A DNA stretch of 64,000 nucleotides from contig NZ_JACHZG010000001.1 of the NCBI RefSeq assembly GCF_014193425.1, positions 1,364,001-1,428,000 of the forward strand. The letters run 5' to 3'. The DNA comes from Microlunatus antarcticus. GTDB taxonomy: Bacteria > Actinomycetota > Actinomycetes > Propionibacteriales > Propionibacteriaceae. How positions within the stretch are numbered: the stretch's first letter is position 1; each line of letters opens with the position of its first letter. The position numbers and the translations under genes are program-made. The notes beneath the pieces were generated by a model. It did no database searches and was not told the DNA's origin. It saw nothing but the letters and a program-made list of their open reading frames with translations. This document shows positions 21,913-30,938 of this stretch, in pieces.

Positions 21913-23193
21913 TCAGGCGATGCGGTCGATCACCATCGGGCGGGGCTCGACGGGTCCCGCGCCGACGTCGAACGCACCCTCGAGGGCCGCGAAGGCCCGC
22001 TCGAAGCGTTCCGGGGTGTCGGTGTGAAGGGTGAGCAGCGGGTCTCCCTCGCGGACCTCGTCGCCGACGCCGGCGTGCCAGGTGACGCCCGCCGCGGCCT
22101 GGACCGCGTCCCCGGGCCGGGCCCGGCCCGCGCCGAGCCGCCAGGCCGCGAGGCCGACCGCCATGGCGTCCAGCCGCGTCAGGGTGCCGCTGGCGGGGGC
22201 GAGCACGTCCTGCGTCGCCTGCGCGACCGGCAGCGGCGCGTCCGGGTCGCCACCCTGGGCGCTGATCATCGCCCGCCAGGAGTCGTACGCCCGCCCGTCG
22301 GCCAGGGCGTCGGCGGGGTCGACGTCATCCCGTCCGGCGGCGGCGAGCATCTCGCGCGCCAGGGCCAGCGTCAGCTCGACCACCTCGGCCGGCCCGCCGC
22401 CCTGCAGGACCTCGACCGACTCCGCGACCTCGACCGCGTTGCCGGCGCTGCGCCCGAGCGGGGTGTCCATGCGCGTGAGCAGCGCGACCGTCGTCACGCC
22501 GGCGTCCGTCCCGAGCGCCACCATCGTCTCGGCGAGCTCGCGCGCGGAGGCCTCGTCCTTCATGAACGCGCCGGCGCCGACCTTGACGTCGAGGACGAGC
22601 GCGCCGGTGCCCTCGGCGATCTTCTTGCTCATGATCGACGACGCGATCAGGGCGATCGACTCGACGGTGCCGGTCACGTCGCGCAGGGCGTAGAGCTTCT
22701 TGTCCGCCGGGGCCAGGCCCGAGCCAGCGGCGCAGACCACGGCGCCGACGTCCTCGAGCTGGGCGAGCATCTCGGCGTTCGACAGCGAGGCCCGCCAGCC
22801 CGGGATCGCCTCGAGCTTGTCGAGGGTGCCGCCCGTGTGGCCGAGCCCGCGCCCGGACAGCTGGGGGACCGCCACGCCGCAGGCGGCGACGAGCGGCGCG
22901 AGCGGCAGCGTGATCTTGTCGCCCACGCCGCCGGTCGAGTGCTTGTCCGCGGTCGGGCGGGACAGCCCGGAGAAGTCGAGCCGGTCGCCCGAGGCGATCA
23001 TGGCGGCGGTCCAGCGGCTCAGCTCCGTGCGGTCGAGGCCCCGCAGCAGGATCGCCATGGCGAAGGCCGCCATCTGCTCCTCGGCCACCACCCCCGTGGT
23101 GTAGGCGTCGACCACCCAGTCGATCTCGCCGTCGGTGAGCGTCCCCCCGTCGCGCTTGGTCTTGATCAGGTCCACCACGTCGTAGGTCGCCAC
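21913..23193 (-). CDS. deoA: Thymidine (pyrimidine-nucleoside) phosphorylase
   Basis: A 426-residue phosphorylase of nucleoside salvage, splitting thymidine or uridine to base and (deoxy)ribose 1-phosphate. The signature SGRGLGHTGGTLDKLEAIPG is complete, KHSTGGVGDKITLPLAPL binds phosphate and DVKVGAGAFMKD is present. The conserved start VATYDVVDLIKTKRDG fixes GTG 23193. The gene stands alone between the acetyltransferase and the divergent hydrolase. Confidence 0.95.
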   Translation of the reverse strand: MATYDVVDLIKTKRDGGTLTDGEIDWVVDAYTTGVVAEEQMAAFAMAILLRGLDRTELSRWTAAMIASGDRLDFSGLSRPTADKHSTGGVGDKITLPLAPLVAACGVAVPQLSGRGLGHTGGTLDKLEAIPGWRASLSNAEMLAQLEDVGAVVCAAGSGLAPADKKLYALRDVTGTVESIALIASSIMSKKIAEGTGALVLDVKVGAGAFMKDEASARELAETMVALGTDAGVTTVALLTRMDTPLGRSAGNAVEVAESVEVLQGGGPAEVVELTLALAREMLAAAGRDDVDPADALADGRAYDSWRAMISAQGGDPDAPLPVAQATQDVLAPASGTLTRLDAMAVGLAAWRLGAGRARPGDAVQAAAGVTWHAGVGDEVREGDPLLTLHTDTPERFERAFAALEGAFDVGAGPVEPRPMVIDRIA

Positions 23194-23305
23194 GCGGACA
23201 GTCTGCCGGGGACCGCGTCGCCCGCGCTCGCCCCGTGGCCCCGGACGCGGCGGGGCGGCTGAACGGCGGGAGGTCGGGCCGTCGTCGCTCGTTAGTCTGG
23301 TCGGT

Positions 23306-24154
23306 ATGCGCATTGCCCGGTTCGCCGCCGACGGCGACCCCCAGTACGGAGTCGTCGAGCTCGCCGAGGACGGGGGGCGGTACCCGGGGACCGTGTCCGT
23401 CCTGACCGGCGACCCGATCGCCCAGCCCGTCCAGCTGACGGGGGAGCGTCGTGAGCTCGAGGGGGTACGGCTGCTCGCGCCGGTCATCCCGCGCAGCAAG
23501 ATCGTCGCGGTGGGCAAGAACTACGCCGCCCACGCCGCCGAGATGGGCGGCGAGGTGCCCACGACCCCGCTGACGTTCTTCAAGCCCAACACCTCGGTCA
23601 TCGGCCCGGGCGAGCCGATCATCTACCCGTCGACCACGCAGCACCTCTCGTACGAGGGCGAGCTCGCGGTGGTCATCGGCCGGATCTGCCGCGAGGTGCC
23701 CGTCGACCGGGCCAAGGACGTGATCTTCGGCTACACCGTGGCCAACGACGTCACCGCGCGCGACCTGCAGAAGAGCGACGGGCAGTGGTCGCGGGCCAAG
23801 GGCTACGACACCTTCTGCCCGCTGGGGCCGTGGATCACCACGCACCAGAGCCTGGACGAGGTCGGGAACCTGCGACTGACGACCACGCTCGACGGCGTGG
23901 TCGTGCAGGACGGGAACACCTCCGACCTGGTCCTCGGGATCGCCGAGATCATCGCCTTCATCTCCTCCTACACGACGCTGCTACCCGGCGACGTGATCCT
24001 GACCGGCACCCCCGAGGGCGTCGGACCGATGCTGCCGGGCCAGGAGGTGACGGTGACGGTCGAGGGCATCGGCTCGCTGACCAACGTCGTCGCGAGCGAC
24101 CGCAGCACCGCCTCCGACCGCAGCACCACCTCTGACAAGGACGACGACGCGTGA
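23306..24154 (+). CDS. Fumarylacetoacetate hydrolase-family protein
   Basis: A 282-residue FAH-fold protein with VGKNYAAHAAEMGG, the metal-binding YEGELAVVIGR, VANDVTARDLQK and TGTPEGVGPMLPGQEV. Family members hydrolyse or decarboxylate diketo acids, or act as oxaloacetate tautomerases. The C-terminus carries a low-complexity SDRST repeat ending DKDDDA. Its stop overlaps the gltX start as GTGA, so it is expressed with the synthetase. Confidence 0.88.
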   Translation: MRIARFAADGDPQYGVVELAEDGGRYPGTVSVLTGDPIAQPVQLTGERRELEGVRLLAPVIPRSKIVAVGKNYAAHAAEMGGEVPTTPLTFFKPNTSVIGPGEPIIYPSTTQHLSYEGELAVVIGRICREVPVDRAKDVIFGYTVANDVTARDLQKSDGQWSRAKGYDTFCPLGPWITTHQSLDEVGNLRLTTTLDGVVVQDGNTSDLVLGIAEIIAFISSYTTLLPGDVILTGTPEGVGPMLPGQEVTVTVEGIGSLTNVVASDRSTASDRSTTSDKDDDA

Positions 24155-25755
24155 GCACCAGCCCGAGCGAGACCGACCTGACCGGCCCCGAGGAGAGCGG
24201 CCCGAGCCCCGACCAGCCGATCCGCGCGCCGCGTGACGACGCCCGGGTGCTCGGCGACCTCGCCCCCGAGCAGGTCCGGGTGCGCTTCCCCCCGTCGCCG
24301 ACCGGCAACCTGCACGTCGGGAACGTCCGCAGCGCCCTGTTCAACTGGGTCTTCGCGCGCCACTACGGCGGCACCTTCGTCCTGCGCGTCGAGGACACCG
24401 ACGCCGGCCGCAACCTGGCCGAGTCCTACCAAGTCCTCTACGACTCGCTCGGCTGGCTGGGCCTCGACTGGGACGAGGGCCCCGGCGTCGGGGGACCGTA
24501 CGCGCCGTACATCCAGAGCGAGCGCGGCGACACCTACCGCGACGTCGCCGCGAAGCTGCTCGAGTCCGGCGCCGCGTACCGCTGCTACTGCACGCGCGAG
24601 GAGATCGAGGCACGCGAGGCGGCCCGGCCCAAGGGCGTCCCCTCGGGGTACGACGGCTTCTGCCGCGACCTGCCGGCCGAGCGCATCGCGCAGCTCGAGT
24701 CGGTCGGCGCCCCGTCCGTCGTCCGGATGCGGGTCCCGGACGCCGACATCGTCTTCGACGACCTCGTCCGCGGCGAGGTCCGCTTCGCGGCCGAGCACGT
24801 GCCCGACTACGTGCTCGTCCGGGCGAACGGCGAGCCGCTCTACACCCTCGTGAACCCGGTCGACGACGCGCTGATGGAGATCACGCACGTGCTCCGCGGC
24901 GAGGACCTGCTGCCCTCGACGCCGCGCCAGATCGTGCTGTACGAGGCGCTGGCCCGCATCGGCGTCGGCTCGGGCCGGACGCCGCGCTTCGGCCACCTGC
25001 CGACCGTGCTGGGGGAGGGCAACCGCCGCCTGTCCAAGCGCGACAAGGGCGCCGGCCTCGCCGAGTACCGCGAGCAGGGCTACCTGCCCGAGGGGCTGCT
25101 GAACTACCTCGCCCTGCTCGGCTGGTCCATCGCGGAGGACCGCGACGTCTTCACCCTCGACGAGATGGTCGAGGCGTTCGACATCCTGCGGGTCAACGCC
25201 AACCCGGCCCGCTTCGACCCGCGTAAGTGCGAGGCCATCAACGCCTCCCACATCCGTCTGCTCGGGACCGAGGAGCTGACCGCGGCCCTCGTGCCGTACT
25301 TCGTCACCGCCGGGCTCGTCGCCGACCCGCCGACGCCGGAGCAGCACGCGCTCCTGGTCGCCGTGACGCCGCTGGTCCAGGAGCGCATCCAGACGCTGCA
25401 CGAGGCGGTCGGGCTGGTCGCGTTCCTCTTCGTCACCGACGCCGACCTCGTCGTCGAGGACGGGCTGCTGAACGCCGGGTCCGCCGGGGTGCTCGGCGCC
25501 GCCGCCGACGCCCTGGCGGGGCTCGAGCCGTTCGACGCCGCCACCATCGAGGCCGCGCTGCGGGCCGCGCTCGTCGACGGCCTCGGGCTCAAGCCGCGCA
25601 ACGCGTTCGGCCCGGTCCGGGTCGCGGTGACGGGGCGCAAGATCTCGCCGCCGCTGTTCGAGTCGCTGGAGCTGCTGGGCCGGGAGTCGACCATGGCCCG
25701 CATCGCCGCCGCCTCCGCGCGCGTCGGGGCGGCCGAGCCGCCCGCGGCCCGCTGA
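24151..25755 (+). CDS. gltX: Glutamyl-tRNA synthetase
   Basis: A 534-residue class I synthetase that charges tRNA-Glu. The HIGH motif appears as SPTGNLHVGNVR, and the KMSKS loop as RRLSKRDKG. A 35-40-residue acidic N-terminal extension precedes VRVRFPPSPTG. It is coupled to the upstream FAH gene and followed after one base by a CPBP protease gene. A tRNA-Glu gene lies only 1.3 kb downstream. Confidence 0.96.
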   Translation: MSTSPSETDLTGPEESGPSPDQPIRAPRDDARVLGDLAPEQVRVRFPPSPTGNLHVGNVRSALFNWVFARHYGGTFVLRVEDTDAGRNLAESYQVLYDSLGWLGLDWDEGPGVGGPYAPYIQSERGDTYRDVAAKLLESGAAYRCYCTREEIEAREAARPKGVPSGYDGFCRDLPAERIAQLESVGAPSVVRMRVPDADIVFDDLVRGEVRFAAEHVPDYVLVRANGEPLYTLVNPVDDALMEITHVLRGEDLLPSTPRQIVLYEALARIGVGSGRTPRFGHLPTVLGEGNRRLSKRDKGAGLAEYREQGYLPEGLLNYLALLGWSIAEDRDVFTLDEMVEAFDILRVNANPARFDPRKCEAINASHIRLLGTEELTAALVPYFVTAGLVADPPTPEQHALLVAVTPLVQERIQTLHEAVGLVAFLFVTDADLVVEDGLLNAGSAGVLGAAADALAGLEPFDAATIEAALRAALVDGLGLKPRNAFGPVRVAVTGRKISPPLFESLELLGRESTMARIAAASARVGAAEPPAAR

Positions 25756-25756
25756 C

Positions 25757-26827
25757 GTGGCGCCCGAGAGCCGAGCGCCGCGCCCGCCGCGACGTTCCGG
25801 GAACCCGGCCGTCCGAGCCGGCGCCCAACCGCCGCGGACGACCACCGCGCGGCCGGTAGGCCCCCCGCCCAAGGCGTTCGTGCCGGGCCTGCTGCCCGCG
25901 GACGGCGCCCCGTACCCGCTGGCGCTGCGCAACGTCGAGACCGTCTGGTGGCGCTCCGTCCTGGGCGCGATCTTCGGGCTCTCGCTCTACCTGCTGCTGG
26001 TCACGCTGGTCAGCCAGCTCGTCGTACGGGTCTCCTGGACGCTGAGCCACCCCGTGGACTACCGGACCTACTACGCACAGGCGCAGGCGTACGAGCGTCC
26101 CGTCGGGCTCTTCGCGTCCAACCTCGGCATCGCCACGCTGATCCCGATCTCGCTGGCGCTCGTCCTGGTCATCCACCACGCCCGGACGCACTGGCTCTTC
26201 TCCGTCCGGCCCGGGATCCGCTGGCGGTTCCTGCTGGTCTGCCTGGGCGTCTCCGCCGTCGTGTTCGTCGGCATCCAGGCCGTCATCGAGGCGTACGCCC
26301 CTTCGGCCCGGGTGGCCCCGCAGGCCGGCTTCTGGCTGTTCCTGGCCGTGATCGTCCTGACGTCGCCGATCCAGGCGGCGGCGGAGGAGATCTTCTTCCG
26401 CGGCTACCTGATGCAGGCGCTCGGCAGCGCCGTCGCCAGGCCCTGGTTCGGGGTGGTGACGTCGGCCCTGGTCTTCGCGCTGCTGCACGGCACCCAGAAC
26501 CTCGCGCTCTTCGTGAACCGGTTCGCCTTCGGCCTGCTGGCCGGGCTGCTGGTGTGGCTCGTCGGCGGGCTCGAAGCCGGCATCGCCGCGCACGTCCTCA
26601 ACAACCTCGTCGCCTTCGGCTGGGCCGGCCTGACGACGGGCATCGCGGCGTTGCGGACGGTCCAGTCGCTGAGCTGGGCGCAGTCGGGGATCCAGATCCT
26701 CGCCTTCGTCGTCTGCGCCGCCCTGACCTGGGGCGTCGCGCGGCTCATGCGGCTGCGGACGCGGGTCGACCTGTCGGCCCCCGGGGTGACGTCCCGGATC
26801 GTCACCGGACGGGGTGTGACGTCCTGA
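25757..26827 (+). CDS. CPBP-family intramembrane metalloprotease
   Basis: A 356-residue polytopic protein with the three ABI/CAAX protease motifs in order: EEIFFRGYL, FALLHG and HVLNN. A Pro/Arg-rich cytoplasmic N-terminus of about 50 residues comes first. GTG 25757 begins directly after the gltX stop. Bacterial members cleave membrane peptides or protect against bacteriocins; no target is evident. Confidence 0.86.
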   Translation: MAPESRAPRPPRRSGNPAVRAGAQPPRTTTARPVGPPPKAFVPGLLPADGAPYPLALRNVETVWWRSVLGAIFGLSLYLLLVTLVSQLVVRVSWTLSHPVDYRTYYAQAQAYERPVGLFASNLGIATLIPISLALVLVIHHARTHWLFSVRPGIRWRFLLVCLGVSAVVFVGIQAVIEAYAPSARVAPQAGFWLFLAVIVLTSPIQAAAEEIFFRGYLMQALGSAVARPWFGVVTSALVFALLHGTQNLALFVNRFAFGLLAGLLVWLVGGLEAGIAAHVLNNLVAFGWAGLTTGIAALRTVQSLSWAQSGIQILAFVVCAALTWGVARLMRLRTRVDLSAPGVTSRIVTGRGVTS

Positions 26828-26840
26828 ACACGGACTCGGT

Positions 26841-26870
26841 TTGGGTGCAGACGCCGGTCTCCGGTAGAGT
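26841..26870 (+). promoter_or_regulatory. Candidate tRNA promoter
   Basis: TTGGGT (26841-26846) and TAGAGT (26865-26870) are separated by 18 bp, about 60 bp upstream of tRNA-Gln, in the gap after the CPBP gene. This fits a housekeeping sigma-factor promoter for the tRNA pair. Confidence 0.5.
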
Positions 26871-26931
26871 CACTCCTCGTGCTCCTGGCAGGGAGCATCC
26901 TTCCTGATCGGGCCTCAAAACCCGACCAAGA

Positions 26932-27003
26932 TGGGGTATGGGGTAATTGGCAGCCCGGCTGATTCTGGTTCAGTTAGTCTAGGTTCGAGTCCTAGTACCC
27001 CAG
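26932..27003 (+). tRNA. tRNA-Gln (anticodon CUG)
   Basis: 72 nt with acceptor stem TGGGGTA/TACCCCA, anticodon loop TTCTGGT and T-loop TTCGAGT; discriminator G. CCA is not encoded. Confidence 0.95.
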
Positions 27004-27018
27004 CGCAGGACAAGCTAG

Positions 27019-27091
27019 GGCCCCGTTGTGTAGCGGCCTAGCACGCCGCCCTCTCAAGGCGGTAGCGCGGGTTCGAATCCCGTCGGGGCTA
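27019..27091 (+). tRNA. tRNA-Glu (anticodon CUC)
   Basis: 73 nt with acceptor stem GGCCCCG/CGGGGCT (one G-U pair), anticodon stem CCGCC/GGCGG with loop CTCTCAA, and T-arm GCGGG-TTCGAAT-CCCGT. An excisionase/integrase pair follows within 500 bp, so the 3' half is the likely attachment site of an integrated element. Confidence 0.95.
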
Positions 27092-27386
27092 CTGTTTCAA
27101 ATCACGTCTCACTAGGGCGAACGCCCACAGAACGCATCGCCTCCCTATCCGAATGTCGTGGCTGGGACTCTTCTGGGACTCACGCCGCCTGCTGGGCAAG
27201 GTCTGGGCGAGGCAGTCGCCTGACCACCAGCGCAGGTGAAGGTCTCGTCCTTGGAGCCCGGCTAGATCCGGCCCCGCGCTCGGTCTGCGAGAACTGGCGT
27301 AATCGTGAGCACGGCTTGTGGCACTTCTGGCAGGGACGGGAGGCTTCTCCACGTCGGACGCAAGCCCGGGCTGGGGGTTATGGCAG
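27092..27386 (+). other. Non-coding stretch between tRNA-Glu and the excisionase gene
   Basis: No gene is supported here. TGGGACTCTTCTGGGACTCA at 27161-27180 contains a 9-bp direct repeat (TGGGACTC). The stretch is where an attL arm and integrase-binding sites would be expected, but I could not define them. Confidence 0.4.
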
Positions 27387-27581
27387 ATGTCGGACGATAT
27401 CGAGCGGCTGCTCACCATCAGCGACTTGTCGACGATGCTCGGCGTCCCCGTGGACACGCTCTACGGCTGGCGGCACAGGGGCGAGGGACCCCAGGGCTAC
27501 CGGATCGGTCGCCACGTGCGCTACCGGCGAGCTGCTGTCGAAACCTGGCTGGCTGGTCGGCTGGACGTTCGAGGCGGCTAG
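27387..27581 (+). CDS. Excisionase-like helix-turn-helix protein
   Basis: A 64-residue protein with a MerR/Xis-type winged helix: LLTISDLSTMLGVPVDTLYGW, then GPQGYRIGRHVRYRRAAVETWL. It stops 3 bp before the integrase start, the usual xis-int arrangement of actinobacterial mobile elements. Xis proteins direct the integrase towards excision. Start ATG 27387; a longer version from GTG 27318 is possible. The stop is TAG. Confidence 0.82.
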   Translation: MSDDIERLLTISDLSTMLGVPVDTLYGWRHRGEGPQGYRIGRHVRYRRAAVETWLAGRLDVRGG

Positions 27582-27584
27582 CTG

Positions 27585-28697
27585 ATGGCCTACATCGAGC
27601 GGCGGGTCAGTCGTCGACGCGATGCCGGTGGTCGGATGCGTGAGAACGTCCGCTATAAGGTCCGATACCGGGACTCGGCGGGCACGGCCCACAGCGAGAC
27701 CGTCCTGCGTCGCACAGACGCAGAACGACGGAAGGCGGAGATCGAGGTAGGCCTGGGGCGCGGAACGTGGCAGGACCCCAAGCGCGGCGAGGTGCTGCTG
27801 AAGCAGTGGGTAGCTGAGTGGCTGCCTACGCGTCACGATTTGCGTGCCACGACGAAGGCCCGCCTCGAGCTGACGATGGCAAAGCAGGTGCTTCCTCGGT
27901 TTGGTAGCGCAAAGATCGGAGGCATCACCAACGGTGAGATCCGGGGCTGGGTCTCGGACCTGCTGACCGCCGGCTTGTTGGCGGCGTCCACGCGGAAGGC
28001 GGTCTTCGCGCTGCGACAGACCCTCGAGGCGGCGATTGCGGACGGTCGGATCCTGCATAACCCGGCGGACAAGGTGCCCCTCCCGAGCGAGCGGCAGAAG
28101 CGTGCCAGGTACCTGAGCCAGCAGGAAGTGGAGCGGTTGGTGTCGGAGCTGCGCGACCGGGACCGCGCTCTCGTGCTGGTGGGCGCTTACGGCGGTCTGA
28201 GGTGGGGCGAGGCCGCGGGGCTGCGCCGACGTGACATCGATCCTTTGCGGTCACGGATCCGAGTCGAGGGGACCGCTGTACAACTGGGCGGCACCATCAC
28301 GCTCGACAACGAGCCCAAGACGGCCAGATCGAAGCGGTCAGTACCCCTGGCTCGCAGCGTGATGCGTCGCATTGAGCACCACCTCGACGAGTACGTCGAC
28401 GCAGACCCCAACAGCCTGGTGTTCACTGCGCCAGGCGGGGGACCCTTGTTCAGGGCATGGAGCCAGAACACGCTGGCTCCAGCAGCGCGGCGCGCGCACC
28501 TCGAGGGGATCACCTTTCACGGGCTGCGCCACAGCTTCGTCGCCATCATGGTGGCCGCCGGTTGCAACGTCCGCGAGGTGAGTGAGTGGGCGGGTCACAA
28601 CAGCGTCGCCTTCACTCTCACCCGCTACGGCGGACTCTTCGAGGACGGCACAGACGCGGCAGTCGACCGGCTCGACGCCCTGCTTGCGCCGTCTTAA
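27585..28697 (+). CDS. Tyrosine-type site-specific recombinase (integrase)
   Basis: A 370-residue integrase. An N-terminal AP2/SAM-like arm-binding region comes first (YKVRYRDSAGTAHSETVLRRTDAERRKAEIE). A core-binding domain follows (about residues 65-165), then the catalytic domain. Catalytic residues are all visible: Arg in YGGLRWGEAAG (near 204), HGLRHS (near 311-316), GH in EWAGHNS (near 336) and Tyr in LTRYGGLF (near 347). It looks intact. It resembles phage/ICE integrases and I see no integron-specific (IntI) insertion. It is the only recombinase in the window. Confidence 0.92.
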   Translation: MAYIERRVSRRRDAGGRMRENVRYKVRYRDSAGTAHSETVLRRTDAERRKAEIEVGLGRGTWQDPKRGEVLLKQWVAEWLPTRHDLRATTKARLELTMAKQVLPRFGSAKIGGITNGEIRGWVSDLLTAGLLAASTRKAVFALRQTLEAAIADGRILHNPADKVPLPSERQKRARYLSQQEVERLVSELRDRDRALVLVGAYGGLRWGEAAGLRRRDIDPLRSRIRVEGTAVQLGGTITLDNEPKTARSKRSVPLARSVMRRIEHHLDEYVDADPNSLVFTAPGGGPLFRAWSQNTLAPAARRAHLEGITFHGLRHSFVAIMVAAGCNVREVSEWAGHNSVAFTLTRYGGLFEDGTDAAVDRLDALLAPS

Positions 28698-28924
28698 CCT
28701 TCTTCACCTGCCCGGGCCCCGCAGAGGGCTCTTAGCGCCAGCGTGGACGGCCACATCGAGGCGGGCGGTCGCGGTCGTTGCCCTGCGGCGCCGGCCCAGT
28801 GGGTACCGGTCGACGAGAGGTCCGGCTAAGCGCTGCAACGTCGAGGTGCGACGGGGGAGTGTTGACCGACCTTCGTGCGGGAGCTTCCAGGACCTGCTCG
28901 CCCGTCGTCGGGCAGGCTGTTGTC

Positions 28925-29560
28925 GTGGAGATCGAGAACGCGCTCGTCGTGGTCGTAAGTGGAACGTCCGGCGCCGGTAAGTCGACTCTCCTCCACGGCT
29001 TGGCGGTTCAGCTGCAACAACGAGGCCTTCGGGTCGAGACGGTGCACTTCGACGACTTCACCTCAGAGTCGGACCTTCCCGACGGTGACATCAGGGCTTG
29101 GCTCACTCGGGGCGCTCTGCCGGACGAGTGGCGCACCCCTGCTTTAGAGCGGCGGCTGATCGAGGTGGCAGGAGGGGCCGGGTCGGCCGGTGGCGGTCGA
29201 GCAGAAGTAGTTCTAGTCGAGGAGCCCTTCGGCCGCTCCCGCACCGTCGTTGACCGCCTCACTGGCTTCGCAGTCCACCTCGAACTCTCGCTGCACGCCG
29301 CACTGGCTCGACGCCTGCTCCGACAGTTCGTGCCCGCCACGGGTGGGCTCGACGACACCTCGACCGGTGAGCTGCGGGATTACCTGTCTCGCTACCTCGG
29401 CGTGGGCGTCGAGTTCTACGAGGCGATCGAGTCCGCGGCGGCAGGCAGCGCCGACGCCATCCTCGATGCTGCGAAGGACCCCGCGGATCTCGTCGAGCAA
29501 GTCATGACCGCCGTCATTCGGCGACTCGACGTAAGGCAACAGTGCACCCTCCGCACTTGA
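28925..29560 (+). CDS. P-loop kinase-like protein (uridine kinase-type fold)
   Basis: A 211-residue protein from GTG 28925 with Walker A GTSGAGKST at about residues 12-20, HFDDFTSESDLPDGD (Asp following the second strand) and VVLVEEPFGRSRT as a Walker-B-like strand. LARRLLRQF resembles the lid of nucleoside kinases. It sits between the integrase and the first hairpin repeat. Substrate unknown. Confidence 0.65.
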   Translation: MEIENALVVVVSGTSGAGKSTLLHGLAVQLQQRGLRVETVHFDDFTSESDLPDGDIRAWLTRGALPDEWRTPALERRLIEVAGGAGSAGGGRAEVVLVEEPFGRSRTVVDRLTGFAVHLELSLHAALARRLLRQFVPATGGLDDTSTGELRDYLSRYLGVGVEFYEAIESAAAGSADAILDAAKDPADLVEQVMTAVIRRLDVRQQCTLRT

Positions 29561-29573
29561 TCTTGCCGTAGCC

Positions 29574-29613
29574 CGACCGTCGTGCGGAGCACGCAAGCCG
29601 AACGTCTTGCGGG
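29574..29613 (+). repeat. First hairpin-repeat copy pair (left boundary of the array)
   Basis: One perfect unit followed by a degenerate one (AACGTCTTGCGGGA), 14 bp after the kinase stop. This is the leftmost occurrence in the window. Confidence 0.8.
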
Positions 29614-29651
29614 ACGTCCAAAGGCACCAGCAAGAACACGCGCACGCTGCG

Positions 29652-30938
29652 ATGATCACCACAACCAGAAGTGGTCTGACGAGGACGATTGGGGGGTTGA
29701 AGGTGGGTCCAGGAGTGGCTGATCGCCGGCAGAATGGGCAGTGGCGGCGGTCGTCGTTGCAACTGGTCCTGCGCGCCGCCGCGCTAGCGCTCGGAGTCGT
29801 GGTCCTCGTTCTGGGCCTGACTGCGGCCGCCCCTTTCGCTTTGCGCGAGCGCGCCGCCAACGGACAGGTGAGCGACACGGCAGCCGCCCTACCCGGCCAG
29901 GCACAGCGGGCCACGGAAAGCCTGCGCAAGCTCGGCTACTCCTGCTCCGACGTCGTCAGTACCGCAAATTCAACAACCCGCTCCTGCAGCCGGGTCAACT
30001 ACTTGCCGGCGTCGTGGGTCCGCATGGTCCTGGATACCAGCACGGGCTCAATTCGGTTGGCCGTCGCTACGACTGACGACGAACAACGAGCAGCACGGAC
30101 ATACCGCCAAGCCGTCAGTGCCCTGGCGCCAGTCATCGCACTTCCACAGAAGGAGCAGGACAAGGCTGTCGCAGCGGCCGGTGCGACAGCAGACTCCATC
30201 ACCGATCTCGGGTGGGGCACCCTGACGATCAAGACCGTCACGCCCTCCTCGGCGGACGAGTCGGGCGCCACGCTGCGGGCCGCCGGTAGCGCCACTGTCG
30301 GGCTGGGCGCATCAAGAACGACGCTTGATGTGCCGGTCGACGCTCTCTCCGACAGCGCGCAAGCCCAGGGCTACACATGTGACACCCCGCAGGTGCAGAC
30401 CATCCGCAGCTGCGAGAAGGTCGACGGGAACTACTACGAAGAGCTCTCGTTCCAAGGCACGGATCGCTACACCACCGAGGTCTACCTCAGCGTCACCTCG
30501 ACTTACCATCGCCAGACCCGGAGCCAATGGATCAGAGCGATGGACCAGGTCATGAGCTGGATCGACACCGACCAGACCCGTGCCGTGCGGGTCTGGCTCG
30601 CCGCCAGCCAAGACGCCCCTGGTGCCTACGGCTACGTTGGCGGGCTACCCATCTCGTTCGTCGTCCGCACCGATACGAGAAGGAGACGTTCGGCGTCATC
30701 AGAGCCGACTGCGCCACCTCAATCGAGGACCTATCCGGTTGCGACGAGCGATCAGTTACCCCGGATCGACCGGGCTGACGGGCTGTCGTGTGGAGCGCGC
30801 ATGCCGACCGTCGTGCGGAGCACGCAAGCCGACCGTCGTGCGGAGCGCGCAAGCCGACCCTCGTGCGGAGCGGCGCAAGACGACCCTCGTGCGGAGCACG
30901 CAAGACGACCGTTCTGCGGGAGTTCTCCTAGCCCCTGA
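29652..30938 (+). CDS. Membrane-anchored hypothetical protein with a repeat-encoded C-terminus
   Basis: A 428-residue ORF. A helix at about residues 35-60 (LRAAALALGVVVLVLGLTAAAP) precedes an extracytoplasmic domain with Cys pairs (YSCSDVV, RSCSRV, YTCDTP, RSCEKV) and repeated ALAP/TYH segments. Native sequence seems to end near 30,670. The last 50 or so residues are translated hairpin repeat (SCGARMPTVVRSTQADRR). A second frame at that point reads RYEKETFGVIRADCATS, so a frameshift may have replaced the original end. No family recognised. Confidence 0.55.
   Translation: MITTTRSGLTRTIGGLKVGPGVADRRQNGQWRRSSLQLVLRAAALALGVVVLVLGLTAAAPFALRERAANGQVSDTAAALPGQAQRATESLRKLGYSCSDVVSTANSTTRSCSRVNYLPASWVRMVLDTSTGSIRLAVATTDDEQRAARTYRQAVSALAPVIALPQKEQDKAVAAAGATADSITDLGWGTLTIKTVTPSSADESGATLRAAGSATVGLGASRTTLDVPVDALSDSAQAQGYTCDTPQVQTIRSCEKVDGNYYEELSFQGTDRYTTEVYLSVTSTYHRQTRSQWIRAMDQVMSWIDTDQTRAVRVWLAASQDAPGAYGYVGGLPISFVVRTDTRRRRSASSEPTAPPQSRTYPVATSDQLPRIDRADGLSCGARMPTVVRSTQADRRAERASRPSCGAAQDDPRAEHARRPFCGSSPSP
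30777..30920 (+). repeat. Hairpin-repeat array, about six units
   Basis: Units with 25-26 bp spacing and the spacer CAAGC or CAAGA. Several carry substitutions (GTGTGGAGCGCG, GAGCGGCGC). It forms the 3' end of the 29.65-kb ORF. Confidence 0.85.
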
